A stretch of 64,000 bases of DNA from Pseudooceanicola batsensis HTCC2597. Its GTDB lineage: Bacteria > Pseudomonadota > Alphaproteobacteria > Rhodobacterales > Rhodobacteraceae. Positions within the stretch are counted from its first letter, which is position 1; each line of letters starts with the position of its first letter. The position numbers and the translations under genes were made by a program. Shown one piece after another: positions 1 through 9,877 of the stretch. The notes beneath the pieces were generated by a model that was not told the origin of the DNA, did not search any database, and saw only the letters and a list, made by a program, of their open reading frames with translations. Where the stretch lies: NCBI RefSeq assembly GCF_000152725.1, contig NZ_AAMO01000009.1, positions 62,001-126,000 on the forward strand, given 5' to 3'.

Positions 1-1
1 T

Positions 2-421
2 ACCACCTGCGTCGACGGTGTGCGTTACGGCCTGACGGCGACCGCCGTATGCTCGGCCACCACGCAACCGCCCACGATCCTCGTCTGCGTCAACCAGGCA
101 GCGGCGACCTGCTCGATCATTCGGGATGCCGGTATCTTCGCGGTGAATTTCCTTTCGGACATCCAGTCCGACATCGCACGGCTGTTCTCGACGCCGCGGC
201 TGAGCGCCGAGAAGCGGTTTTCGAAGGGCCACTGGGGCCAGGCGAAGACCGGATCCCCCGTTCTGCGCGACACGGCTTCGAGCTTTGACTGTACCCTGGT
301 CGAGGCCATTCCCCAGGGCCGCCACATGCTGTTCCTCGGCAGCGTCGTCGACGCCACGAGCAGCGCCGAAAGCGGCCTCTTGTACCGCGACGGATCCTTT
401 CGTCGCCTCGCCACGGAGTAA
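2..421 (+). CDS. Flavin reductase domain protein (5' end outside window)
   Basis: The reading frame is open from the window edge, so the true start lies upstream. The visible 139 residues match the C-terminal two thirds of the flavin_reduct (FMN-binding split barrel) family, which normally runs 160-180 residues. The run DGVRYGLTATAVCSA is the usual flavin-binding strand and loop, and NQAAATCSIIRDAG followed by AVNFLS is the conserved helix and strand. Members use NAD(P)H to reduce FMN or FAD, usually supplying a partner monooxygenase. The partner is not visible here and may lie upstream. The stop is 3 nt before the tandem SDR gene, so the two are probably cotranscribed. The family call is firm; the partner and substrate are unknown. 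Confidence 0.85.
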   Translation, partial: TTCVDGVRYGLTATAVCSATTQPPTILVCVNQAAATCSIIRDAGIFAVNFLSDIQSDIARLFSTPRLSAEKRFSKGHWGQAKTGSPVLRDTASSFDCTLVEAIPQGRHMLFLGSVVDATSSAESGLLYRDGSFRRLATE

Positions 422-424
422 CAG

Positions 425-2008
425 ATGGCCGAAGAAACCACCCCCCGGGTCGTGATCGTCACAGGCGCAGCGGGCGGCATCGGCCGTGCACTTCTGGCCG
501 AATTCTCAGCTCGCGGCGATCGCTTGATTGCCGTGGACGTGCCGGGGAGCGACCTTGCTGACGCGCTTGCTTCGCTTGGTGCGCGACATCACGCGCTGGA
601 ATGCGACCAGTCCGACGAGGCGCAGATCCTCGCCCTGTACAGGGAAATCGACGCTCTTACCGACCGTGTCGATGTGCTCGTGAACAACGCGGCCATCGGA
701 CCGACGATGGCAGCGACGACGGCGACACCCCTCTCGGAGTTTCGCCATTCGATCCGGACCAATACCGTCGGACCCTTCGTCATGGCCCGCGAAGCCGCGC
801 GCAGAATGCATGAAGGGGGCGTCGTCGTGAATACGGCCTCCCTTGCCGGCGTGCTGGGGAATCCTTGCCGGAATGCCTATGCGGCGTCGAAAGCCGCGCT
901 CATTTCGCTCACGAAGTCGCTGGCCTGCGAATGGGCGGGCAGGGGGATCCGTGTGGTCGCAACCGCGCCGGGCTACGTGCGCACTCCGATGGTGGCGGCG
1001 CTGGAACAAGAGGGAAAGGCAGACATGGCGGCGGTGCGACGGCGCATCCCGATGGGCCGGCTTGGACGCCCCGACGAGATCGCGGCGGTCGCGGGCTTCC
1101 TCGCTTCCGGCGATGCGCGTTACATCACCGGCTCGGTGGTGGCCGCAGATGGGGGCTGGATGTCCTTCAACCAGCCCGGTCATGCCTTCCCCCACGTCGA
1201 GGGCACCCCGGAGGAAGAGCTCGGGCCAGGCTGTTTCAGTGATGCTCCGCGCGTTGTCGTCGTGACCGGGGCCGCCAACGGCCTCGGCAGGGCCATCGCC
1301 GCACGTTTCGTGGCGGGTGGCGATCACGTGGTGTATGCGGACAAGGACGCAAGCGGGATCGCAAAGTTGACCAGCGAGCTCGGCGGCGACCACACTGCGC
1401 TCGAGCTGGACGTGACCTCGGAAGCTTCGGTCGCGGCCGCCTTCGCGGCGATTGCGGAACGGTATGGTCACATCGACATACTGGTCAACAACGCGGCTAT
1501 CGCCGATGTCTTTCAGCCGGCGACGGAGCAGGACACCGCGGATCTCGAGCGGGTTCTGGACGTAAATCTGACGGGCGCCTTCGACTGTACCAAGGCGGCC
1601 GTCGGTTTGATGAAGGGCAGGCGGGGACGGATCATCAACCTCGGCTCCATCAACACCTTCCTTCCCTTCGCTCCACGCCACGCCTACGGCGCATCCAAGG
1701 CCAGTATCGATATCCTAACGCGATGCATGGCGGCGGAACTGGGGCCGCAGGGCATCCAGACCGCCACCATTGCGCCGGGCTACTGCCGGACGCCCGGCGT
1801 CGCGGCGCTCGAGCGTGAAGGGCGGATAGGAACCGACGCCATCCGGCGACGCATCCCGATGGGCGACATGGGTCGACCGGAAGACATCGCGGGGGCGGCC
1901 TGGTTCCTCGGCTCGCCGGGAGCGTCCTACATCAACGGCTCAATCCTCTACGTCGATGGCGGATGGACCTCGTTCGGCAATGCCGGCGACGCCAGCGAGC
2001 AGGCATAG
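425..2008 (+). CDS. Tandem (two-domain) short-chain dehydrogenase/reductase
   Basis: This 527-residue protein contains two complete classical SDR domains, about twice the normal 250-residue length. Domain 1 has the NAD(P)-binding TGAAGGIG at residues 13-20, NNAA at 87-90, the catalytic Ser near 139 and YAASK at 152-156. Domain 2 repeats the pattern with TGAANGLG at 281-288, NNAA, a serine in NLGSIN, and YGASK. Each ends in a DGGW-x-SF motif, so both active sites look intact. SDRs oxidise alcohols or reduce ketones with NAD(P). Two fused active sites could carry out consecutive steps or form a pseudo-tetramer within two chains; this is inference. It starts 3 nt after the flavin reductase and converges with the old yellow enzyme gene. 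Confidence 0.9.
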   Translation: MAEETTPRVVIVTGAAGGIGRALLAEFSARGDRLIAVDVPGSDLADALASLGARHHALECDQSDEAQILALYREIDALTDRVDVLVNNAAIGPTMAATTATPLSEFRHSIRTNTVGPFVMAREAARRMHEGGVVVNTASLAGVLGNPCRNAYAASKAALISLTKSLACEWAGRGIRVVATAPGYVRTPMVAALEQEGKADMAAVRRRIPMGRLGRPDEIAAVAGFLASGDARYITGSVVAADGGWMSFNQPGHAFPHVEGTPEEELGPGCFSDAPRVVVVTGAANGLGRAIAARFVAGGDHVVYADKDASGIAKLTSELGGDHTALELDVTSEASVAAAFAAIAERYGHIDILVNNAAIADVFQPATEQDTADLERVLDVNLTGAFDCTKAAVGLMKGRRGRIINLGSINTFLPFAPRHAYGASKASIDILTRCMAAELGPQGIQTATIAPGYCRTPGVAALEREGRIGTDAIRRRIPMGDMGRPEDIAGAAWFLGSPGASYINGSILYVDGGWTSFGNAGDASEQA

Positions 2009-2011
2009 TCC

Positions 2012-3202
2012 CTACTTCGTCACCACATCGGGCCTGTCCCAGCCACCGGAGCTGGGACGGTCCATCTGCCGCGTTCCCACGATGGGCCGTGCCTTGGGAT
2101 GGGCGATGGGGAAGCCGATCCAGTTGTTGGGCCGGGAGCGGATGTATTGCGGTACATAGTCAACATCCACGCCGCATTCCGCCGCAGCCAGAAGACCCCA
2201 GCGTGGATTGTCCAGCATGCCGCGCCCGATAGCCACCATGTCGGCGTCGCCGCTCTCGATGATGCGTTCGGCGAGGTCGGCTGTGGCGATCAGCCCCACG
2301 GCCATGGTGGTCATGCCGGTCGCGGCCTTCACCCGGCGCGCATATTCGACCTGGTGACCCGGTGCGGCAGGCGGGATCTTGCAGCCCGGCGCAAGATTGC
2401 CCGCAGACATCACCACATAGTCGACGCCAATCGCTTTCAATGCCTTGGCAAGCGTGTCCGCATCGTCCTGGGTCAACCCCTCGGGATGCCAGTCGGTGCT
2501 GTTCATCCGAAACCCGAGCGCCTTTTCCCGTGGCCAGACCGCCCTCATCGCCTGCGCGATCTCGAGCACGAAGCGCATCCGGTTCTCGAGGCTGCCGCCA
2601 TAGGCATCCGTCCTGTGGTTGGTCACCGGCGACAGGAACTGGTGCAACAGGTAGCCGTGAGCCCCATGGATCTCGACAAGGTCGAACCCCGCCCGATCTG
2701 CCCGCCGGGCGGCGTCGACGAAGGAGGAACGGACCCGCTCCAGAGCGGCAGAGTCCATCGCGACAGGTTCATGCCAGGTTTCATCGTAGGGTATCGCCGA
2801 GGGCGCAACGGTCTGCCACGCCCCTTCTTCGGCTGTCAGACACTCGCCCTTCCAACGGTCGCGGACGGGCCGGCAAGAGGCCCTCCGGCCGGCATGGCCA
2901 AGCTGGATACCGATCGCGGCCGGTGCCAGTTTCTTGATCTCGGTGACGAGCTTGCCCAATGCTTCTTCGTGGGCATCGGTATAGAGGCCGAGGCAGCCAT
3001 GCGTGATGCGGCCGGCAGCCTCGGTCGCGGTGGCTTCCATCACGACGACACCGGCGCCGGACAGGGCGAGTCCACCGACATGAACCAGGTGCCAGGTCTG
3101 GGCCAAGCCTTCCACGGCGCTGTATTGGCACATCGGCGAGACCGCGATGCGATTGGGCAGGTTCAGGCCGCCGAGCTGGATTGGCTGGAAGAGTGCGCTC
3201 AT
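2012..3202 (-). CDS. NADH:flavin oxidoreductase, old yellow enzyme family (YqjM-like)
   Basis: The 396-residue product starts at the ATG giving MSALFQPI; the frame stays open further upstream but without family resemblance. It is an FMN-dependent TIM barrel. NRIAVSPMCQYS carries the Cys and Tyr typical of the thermophilic-like YqjM/XenA class, and IHGAHGYLLHQFLSP carries the substrate-binding His residues. The C-terminal ADMVAIGRGMLDNPRW is the FMN-phosphate-binding part. Such enzymes reduce activated C=C bonds of enones or enoyl thioesters with NAD(P)H. The gene points away from the acyl-CoA ligase operon and shares its control gap, which contains a perfect TTCACA-TG-TGTGAA repeat. Within this cluster it could remove a double bond that beta-oxidation cannot handle; that role is inferred. 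Confidence 0.9.
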   Translation of the reverse strand: MSALFQPIQLGGLNLPNRIAVSPMCQYSAVEGLAQTWHLVHVGGLALSGAGVVVMEATATEAAGRITHGCLGLYTDAHEEALGKLVTEIKKLAPAAIGIQLGHAGRRASCRPVRDRWKGECLTAEEGAWQTVAPSAIPYDETWHEPVAMDSAALERVRSSFVDAARRADRAGFDLVEIHGAHGYLLHQFLSPVTNHRTDAYGGSLENRMRFVLEIAQAMRAVWPREKALGFRMNSTDWHPEGLTQDDADTLAKALKAIGVDYVVMSAGNLAPGCKIPPAAPGHQVEYARRVKAATGMTTMAVGLIATADLAERIIESGDADMVAIGRGMLDNPRWGLLAAAECGVDVDYVPQYIRSRPNNWIGFPIAHPKARPIVGTRQMDRPSSGGWDRPDVVTK

Positions 3203-3456
3203 GTTTCGGCCTCGCTCTGAAGATGGGGTTCGGGTCCGCGCCGGCCGAAGCCGAAGCCCGGGCCGCGGGAGTGAAAACAGGAGAGCCCGGCGACGCACGG
3301 GCGCCGGCGCGCAGGCAGATCGGCACGCACCATAGCTGACGCAAGCGGCATGTAACCTCCCCCTCATGGCTCCCGGTCCGGGCGCTGTTCTCCTCGGCAT
3401 TCAGCAAACGCCGGCCTTGGGGCAGGTTCAAGAATCCTGCCTCGATCCGCCCTGCA

Positions 3457-3470
3457 TTCACATGTGTGAA
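3457..3470. promoter_or_regulatory. Inverted repeat TTCACA-TG-TGTGAA, putative operator (site 1)
   Basis: The two 6-bp arms are perfect inverted repeats with a 2-bp spacer, in the divergent gap between the old yellow enzyme gene and the acyl-CoA ligase. Related 14-bp sequences occur at 12759-12772 and 13633-13646, each also in a non-coding gap of the same cluster. This spacing suits a dimeric repressor; no candidate regulator gene lies between 1 and 16 kb. Confidence 0.55.
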
Positions 3471-3579
3471 GTTCGCCTGCACCTCGCTCATTTCTTTGAC
3501 AAGCCGACGCCGAGACTGAGACTACGAGACCCAAGACCGACGGAGAGGAGACCGTCGATCCGAGTGGAGGAAAACCCGA

Positions 3580-5205
<1,626 letters not shown>

Positions 5206-5270
5206 AGGCCCGTTCCCGGTGCATTGCGTTCGATCGAATGATCCACACGCCACAGAAAGGACCTGGTGTC

Positions 5271-6395
5271 ATGCCACAGATTGATCTCGATGACGAAGAC
5301 GGCACGCTCGCGATGTTGCGCGACAGCGTCGCGGCCTTCGCCACCACGACCGGCGGCGCCACCAGCCTGCGCGAACGCCGCGCGGCCGGCTCGGACCTGG
5401 ATCTGGCGCAATGGCGGGCCATGGCCGACGCGGGCTGGGTCGGGCTGACGCTTCCCGAGGATCTGGGCGGTGTCGGGCTCGGCCTGCGCGAACAGGTCGT
5501 TCTGAGCGAGAGCATCGGGCGCGCTCTGTTGACCGAACCGCTGGCCCAGCTCGGCGTGTTCTCCAGTGTCCTGCTCGCCGCCTCCGGGCCTGGCGAGACG
5601 CGCGACCGGCTGGCGCGGGGTCTCGCGGATGGCTCGCGGATCGTCTCGCAGGTCTGGCAGGACACCCGCGGTCGGCGCCACCCGCTCGACGCCAGTCTCA
5701 CCGGCGAAACCGTGACGATCGACGGCACCGGGCACCTCGTCGCGGCCCCCCGCACGGCCACCGATTTCCTTGTCATGGCCCGGACCGGGAAAGAGCTCAT
5801 GCTCGTCGCCGTCGATGCGAAGACCCCCGGTTTTTCGCACAGCCTGCGCCCGACCGTCGATGGCTCCATGATTGGTAGCGCGGACTTCGAGGGCTGCACC
5901 GTGCCCACGGATCAAATACTGTGCCGCAACACCCAGGTGGAGACGGCCTTCGCCGACGCAATCGAGGCGACCCGTCTCGCGCTGGCCTCGGAACTGGCGG
6001 GCCTGGGCGCTCGGGCGTTGGAGATCACGGTCGAATTCACCAAGGAACGGGTCCAGTTCGGCAAACCTATCGCGAGTTTCCAGACCATCCAGCACCGGCT
6101 GGTCGACATGTGGAGCGATTCCGAGTTCGCCTGCGCGGCCCAAGCCAATGCAGTCGAGACACTCGCCGATAACCCCGGCCTCGCCGCTTCGCTGGCAATC
6201 CTCGCGGCCAAGGCGCGGGCGGGCGACGCGGCGGTGAGCATAACGCGCCGTGCCATTCACCTGCATGGCGCCATGGGTTTCACCGATGAATGCGACATCA
6301 GCCTGTACATGAAACGAGCCACCAATCTGAACGCCACGTTGGGGCAGTCGGAAGAACTGCGGCTCGAATTTGTCTCACGCGAACGCGCTGCTTGA
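5271..6395 (+). CDS. Acyl-CoA dehydrogenase (first of a pair)
   Basis: The 374-residue flavoprotein would introduce an alpha,beta double bond in an acyl-CoA and pass electrons to ETF. The ATG giving MPQIDLDDED is chosen because AAAGGA lies just upstream; an in-frame ATG at 5238 would add 11 unlikely residues. TLPEDLGGVGLG, the helix with KERVQFGKPIASFQTIQHRL, and HLHGAMGFTDECDISLYMKR are typical of the fold. The middle domain is divergent: the usual T-E-P-x-x-GSD flavin motif is not recognisable. That pattern is common in one subunit of heteromeric acyl-CoA dehydrogenases acting on cyclic or branched substrates, and the second dehydrogenase two genes downstream could be its partner. Heteromer formation is inference. 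Confidence 0.88.
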   Translation: MPQIDLDDEDGTLAMLRDSVAAFATTTGGATSLRERRAAGSDLDLAQWRAMADAGWVGLTLPEDLGGVGLGLREQVVLSESIGRALLTEPLAQLGVFSSVLLAASGPGETRDRLARGLADGSRIVSQVWQDTRGRRHPLDASLTGETVTIDGTGHLVAAPRTATDFLVMARTGKELMLVAVDAKTPGFSHSLRPTVDGSMIGSADFEGCTVPTDQILCRNTQVETAFADAIEATRLALASELAGLGARALEITVEFTKERVQFGKPIASFQTIQHRLVDMWSDSEFACAAQANAVETLADNPGLAASLAILAAKARAGDAAVSITRRAIHLHGAMGFTDECDISLYMKRATNLNATLGQSEELRLEFVSRERAA

Positions 6396-6407
6396 AAGGA
6401 ACGGACG

Positions 6408-7187
6408 ATGAAGAACAACCTCGTAAAAGTCGAAATCAAAGATCACATCGCGACCGTCACCATGGACGCGCCCCCGGTCAACGCCCAGTCGAAGGAATTC
6501 GTGGACGAGCTGATCTCGGTCTTCGACGAACTGAACGAAACGCCCGGTGTGCGTGTCACCGTCCTGACAGGAGCAGGCAAATGCTTTTCCGCCGGCGCCG
6601 ATATCAAGGCGCGCGCGAAGATCGCCGAGGGCGAGCCTGGCGACACCTATCGTCACATGCGCCGGGCACGCGAAGTCGGCTTCTCGATCATGGAATCGAA
6701 CATTCCCGTGATTGCTGCGGTCAACGGACCGGCACTGGGCGCTGGTCTCGGCCTCGCGGTCTGTGCCGACATCATCCTCGCCTCCGACAACGCGGTCTTC
6801 GGCCTTCCCGAGATCGACGTGGGGCTGATGGGCGGCGTGCGCCACACCATGCGCCTGTTCCCGCACTCGCTCACCCGCCGCATGGTCCTGACCGGATGGC
6901 GCGTGCCGGCGGAGGAGCTCTACCGGCGTGGTCTGATAGAAGCCTGCGTCCCGCGCGAGCAGCTGATGGAAGAGGCGATGGCGATTGCCAAGAACATCGC
7001 GTCCAAGAGCCCGACCGCCCTGCGCCTGGCCAAGCGCGCGATCAACACCGTTGAAACCATGGGCCTCAAGGATGGCTATCGGTTCGAACAGAACCTCACG
7101 GTCGAGATGTCCGGCCACGAAGATGGCAAGGAAGCCATGCGGGCCTTCGCGGAGAAGCGTGCACCCGTTTTCAAGGACCCGGTATGA
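6408..7187 (+). CDS. Enoyl-CoA hydratase/isomerase family protein
   Basis: This 259-residue crotonase-fold protein has typical length. GKCFSAGADIKA forms the first half of the oxyanion hole and NGPALGAGLGLAVCADI the second. The second-glutamate region reads FGLPEIDVGLMGG, consistent with hydratase chemistry. Family members hydrate trans-2-enoyl-CoA or shift or cleave C-C bonds. It begins 12 nt after the first acyl-CoA dehydrogenase, with AAAGGA upstream of its ATG, and its stop overlaps the start of the second dehydrogenase, so translation is probably coupled. The context gives it the hydration step of a beta-oxidation-like route; the exact substrate is unknown. Confidence 0.9.
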   Translation: MKNNLVKVEIKDHIATVTMDAPPVNAQSKEFVDELISVFDELNETPGVRVTVLTGAGKCFSAGADIKARAKIAEGEPGDTYRHMRRAREVGFSIMESNIPVIAAVNGPALGAGLGLAVCADIILASDNAVFGLPEIDVGLMGGVRHTMRLFPHSLTRRMVLTGWRVPAEELYRRGLIEACVPREQLMEEAMAIAKNIASKSPTALRLAKRAINTVETMGLKDGYRFEQNLTVEMSGHEDGKEAMRAFAEKRAPVFKDPV

Positions 7188-8353
7188 TGGCGGCTGCACA
7201 AGAGGACTGGAACGCCCTCTCCGACGAGGAATTCCGGCGTGTCTTCCGCAGCTGGGTAGACGAGAACTGCCCCCGCGAGTTGCGCTTCATGCGCAAGCAG
7301 CGCCCGGTCTTCGACGAGGTGTCGGAATGGTATCACGCGCTGGCGGAAAAGGGCTGGCTCTCCCCGGTCTGGCCGCAGGAATACGGCGGCATGGGGCTGA
7401 ACCCGGCCAAGCACATCGTCTATGTCGAAGAATGGGCCCGGCTGGGGTGCCCGCGCATTCCCGACCACGGGATCGGACTGGTCGGGCCGCTTCTGATAGA
7501 ACACGGCTCGGAGGAACAGAAAGAGCGGTTCCTGCCCCAGATCCTGAGCGGAGAGCACATCTGGTGCCAGGGCTACTCGGAACCCAATGCAGGTTCCGAC
7601 CTGGCGAGCCTGCGGACCTCGGCAGTGCGCGAAGGCGACGAGTTCGTCGTCAACGGCCAGAAAATCTGGACCACTCTCGCCCATTGCGCCAACTGGATCC
7701 TGCTGCTGGTGCGCACCACGAAGGACGAGAAGGTGCGGCAGAAGGGTATCACCGTGCTGCTCGTCGATCTCACCTCTCCAGGGGTCATCGTGCGTCCTAT
7801 TCCGAACCTGCGCCAGGAGGCCGACTTCTGCGAAGTCTACTTCGACGATGTGCGGGTGCCGGCCGGCAATGTCGTGGGCGAGGTGGACGAGGGATGGAGG
7901 CTTGCGAAAGCCGTGCTCGGGCACGAACGCATTTTCCTCGGCGCTCCGTCGCGCCCGGAATATGCCCTGCGTCGGCTGGAGCGTCTTGCCGAGGACCGCG
8001 GCGCCTTCGATGACGCGGCCTTCGTGAGCCGATATGCCAAGCTCCGTCTCGACCTCTACGACCTCAGTTCGGCCTTCGAGCGGTTCGCCAAGGTGCTGCG
8101 CACCGGCGGTACGCTGGGCGCGGATGTCTCGGTCCTGAAAGTGTTCTGTAGCGAGCTCTATCAGCGCATCACCGAGGAAATGCTTGCCGTGGCCGGCGAA
8201 GAAGCCCGCTTCAACGACGACCTCGACATCGCCGGAGGACAGATCGACGCGATGAACCTGTATCTCGATTCCAGGGCGCCCGCGATCTTCGGCGGCTCGA
8301 ACGAGATTCAGCGGTCGATCCTCGCCAAGGCCGTGCTCGCATTGCCCAATTGA
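7184..8353 (+). CDS. Acyl-CoA dehydrogenase (second of a pair)
   Basis: The 389-residue protein keeps the canonical motifs that the first dehydrogenase lacks. These are WCQGYSEPNAGSDLASLRT (flavin and substrate binding, near residues 127-145), NGQKIWTT, and the C-terminal FGGSNEIQRSILAK that binds the partner's FAD. The ATG overlaps the stop of the hydratase gene; a second ATG three bases later is an equally possible start. The adjacent, divergent acyl-CoA dehydrogenase and tight coupling resemble the paired dehydrogenase subunits of steroid and cyclic-acid degradation, which form mixed tetramers. This complex is inferred from gene order and motif loss. Confidence 0.92.
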   Translation: MMAAAQEDWNALSDEEFRRVFRSWVDENCPRELRFMRKQRPVFDEVSEWYHALAEKGWLSPVWPQEYGGMGLNPAKHIVYVEEWARLGCPRIPDHGIGLVGPLLIEHGSEEQKERFLPQILSGEHIWCQGYSEPNAGSDLASLRTSAVREGDEFVVNGQKIWTTLAHCANWILLLVRTTKDEKVRQKGITVLLVDLTSPGVIVRPIPNLRQEADFCEVYFDDVRVPAGNVVGEVDEGWRLAKAVLGHERIFLGAPSRPEYALRRLERLAEDRGAFDDAAFVSRYAKLRLDLYDLSSAFERFAKVLRTGGTLGADVSVLKVFCSELYQRITEEMLAVAGEEARFNDDLDIAGGQIDAMNLYLDSRAPAIFGGSNEIQRSILAKAVLALPN

Positions 8354-8383
8354 TCCTGACGGACATAGACGGAACTGAAACCC

Positions 8384-9163
8384 ATGATCGACACCCAGAG
8401 CGGGTCCAAGTCGGACTTCGCGGTAGAAACACGCGGCCTCGGCAAGTCTTTCGGGGGATTTGACGCGGTTCGTGACGTCAATCTGAAGGTAAGGCGCGGA
8501 TCAGTTCATGCGCTGATCGGACCGAACGGCGCCGGAAAGACGACCTGCTTCAATCTGCTGACCAAGACGCTCATCCCCACGACGGGACGGATCCTGCTCC
8601 ATGGCAAGGACATCTCGAGCCTGCGCACTTCTGATGTCGCGCAGCTTGGGCTAGTGCGGTCGTTCCAGATCTCGGCCACGTTCCTGCACCTGACATGCCT
8701 TGAGAACGTGCGCGTCGCGCTGCAGGCCAAGAATGGCGGCGGTTACCGGTTCTGGCGATCTCTGCGGGCGATATCCGGGCTGAACGCGCGGGCCATGGAG
8801 CTGTTGGAGCGTGTCGGGCTGGCGGATGTCGCCGATGTCAGGGCGACGGAGCTGTCCTACGGCAAGAAGCGTGCACTCGAGATCGCCACGACACTCGCCC
8901 TCGACCCGAGCGTGATGCTGCTGGACGAACCGACCGCGGGGATGGGGCACGAGGATATCGAGCCGGTCACCGAGTTGATCCGGGAGGCGGCCGTCGGTCG
9001 CACCGTGCTTATCGTCGAACACAACCTGTCGGTCGTCTCGAGCCTGTGCGAGCGGATCACCGTACTCAACCACGGCGAAGTCCTGAACGAGGGCAGTTAC
9101 GCCGAGGTCTCGAGCAATGCCGACGTCGTATCCGCCTACATGGGAGGTGGAGAAGATGACTGA
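8384..9163 (+). CDS. livG: ABC transporter ATP-binding protein, branched-chain amino acid type (LivG-like)
   Basis: The 259-residue cytoplasmic ATPase has Walker A GPNGAGKT near residue 46, an LSYGKKR signature and Walker B VMLLDEPTAG. The extended region between Walker A and the signature, and the C-terminal EVLNEGSYAEV, place it in the LivG branch. It is the first of four transporter genes (G-F-H-M) and overlaps livF. It follows the catabolic genes by 30 nt, so importer and enzymes form one transcript. Liv-type systems carry amino acids but also aromatic and alicyclic acids and amides; with an acyl-CoA ligase in the operon, an organic acid is the likelier cargo. Confidence 0.93.
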   Translation: MIDTQSGSKSDFAVETRGLGKSFGGFDAVRDVNLKVRRGSVHALIGPNGAGKTTCFNLLTKTLIPTTGRILLHGKDISSLRTSDVAQLGLVRSFQISATFLHLTCLENVRVALQAKNGGGYRFWRSLRAISGLNARAMELLERVGLADVADVRATELSYGKKRALEIATTLALDPSVMLLDEPTAGMGHEDIEPVTELIREAAVGRTVLIVEHNLSVVSSLCERITVLNHGEVLNEGSYAEVSSNADVVSAYMGGGEDD

Positions 9164-9872
9164 TCACGCTACCGGCAAGGTATTCGCCGTCGACGACCTC
9201 AAGGCCTGGTACGGAGAGTCGCAGGCGCTGCACGGCATGAACTTCGACCTGGGCGAAGGCGAACTGGTGACCCTCATCGGGCGCAATGGCGCGGGCAAGA
9301 CGACGACCCTGCGCTCGATCATGGGCATCGTGAAGAACAGGACCGGGTCGATCCGATTCAACGGCGAGGACCTGATCAACAAACGCACCTTTCAGATCGC
9401 ACGTGCTGGCATCGCCTATTGTCCTGAAGAGCGTGACATCTTCTCCGCGCTGACGGTGAGCGAGAACCTCAGCCTGCCGCCGGTCCTGCGGCCCGGCGGC
9501 ATTTCAGACAAGGACCTTCTCGCTCAATTCCCGAACCTCGAGCGCCGCAAGGGCAGCATGGGGACCAAGCTGTCGGGCGGGGAGCAGCAGATGCTCGCCA
9601 TCGCCCGGATCCTGCGGACCGGGTCGCGGTTCCTGTTGCTGGACGAACCGAGCGAGGGACTCGCACCCGTGGTGGTGAAGGAGATCGGACAGCAACTCCT
9701 GAAACTGAAGGCGCTCGGCTACACGATCCTGTTGGTCGAGCAGAACCTGCGGTTCGCCAAATCCGTCGCCGACCGTCACGTGCTGGTCGAGAACGGGAGG
9801 GTCGTGGACGTCATGACCACCGACGCGCTGGAGGCCGACATGGCGCGCGTCAAATCCTATCTCGGAGTTTGA
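9156..9872 (+). CDS. livF: ABC transporter ATP-binding protein (LivF-like)
   Basis: The 238-residue protein carries Walker A GRNGAGKTT, signature KLSGGEQQMLAIAR and Walker B FLLLDEPSEGLAP, the last diagnostic of LivF. The start giving MTDHATGK is chosen because GGAGGTGGAGA immediately precedes it; it overlaps livG by 8 nt. A longer frame from 9117 is not needed. It would form the second nucleotide-binding half of the importer with LivG. Confidence 0.92.
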   Translation: MTDHATGKVFAVDDLKAWYGESQALHGMNFDLGEGELVTLIGRNGAGKTTTLRSIMGIVKNRTGSIRFNGEDLINKRTFQIARAGIAYCPEERDIFSALTVSENLSLPPVLRPGGISDKDLLAQFPNLERRKGSMGTKLSGGEQQMLAIARILRTGSRFLLLDEPSEGLAPVVVKEIGQQLLKLKALGYTILLVEQNLRFAKSVADRHVLVENGRVVDVMTTDALEADMARVKSYLGV

Positions 9873-9877
9873 ACGCC

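Noticed and set aside
506..1681. Long minus-strand open frame (391 codons) across the tandem SDR gene
   Set aside because: It is the antisense of a well-supported SDR with high GC; no family resemblance and no ribosome site.
2099..3220. Plus-strand open frame of 373 codons opposite the old yellow enzyme
   Set aside because: Composition is that of antisense GC-rich coding DNA; the minus-strand frame has clear OYE motifs.
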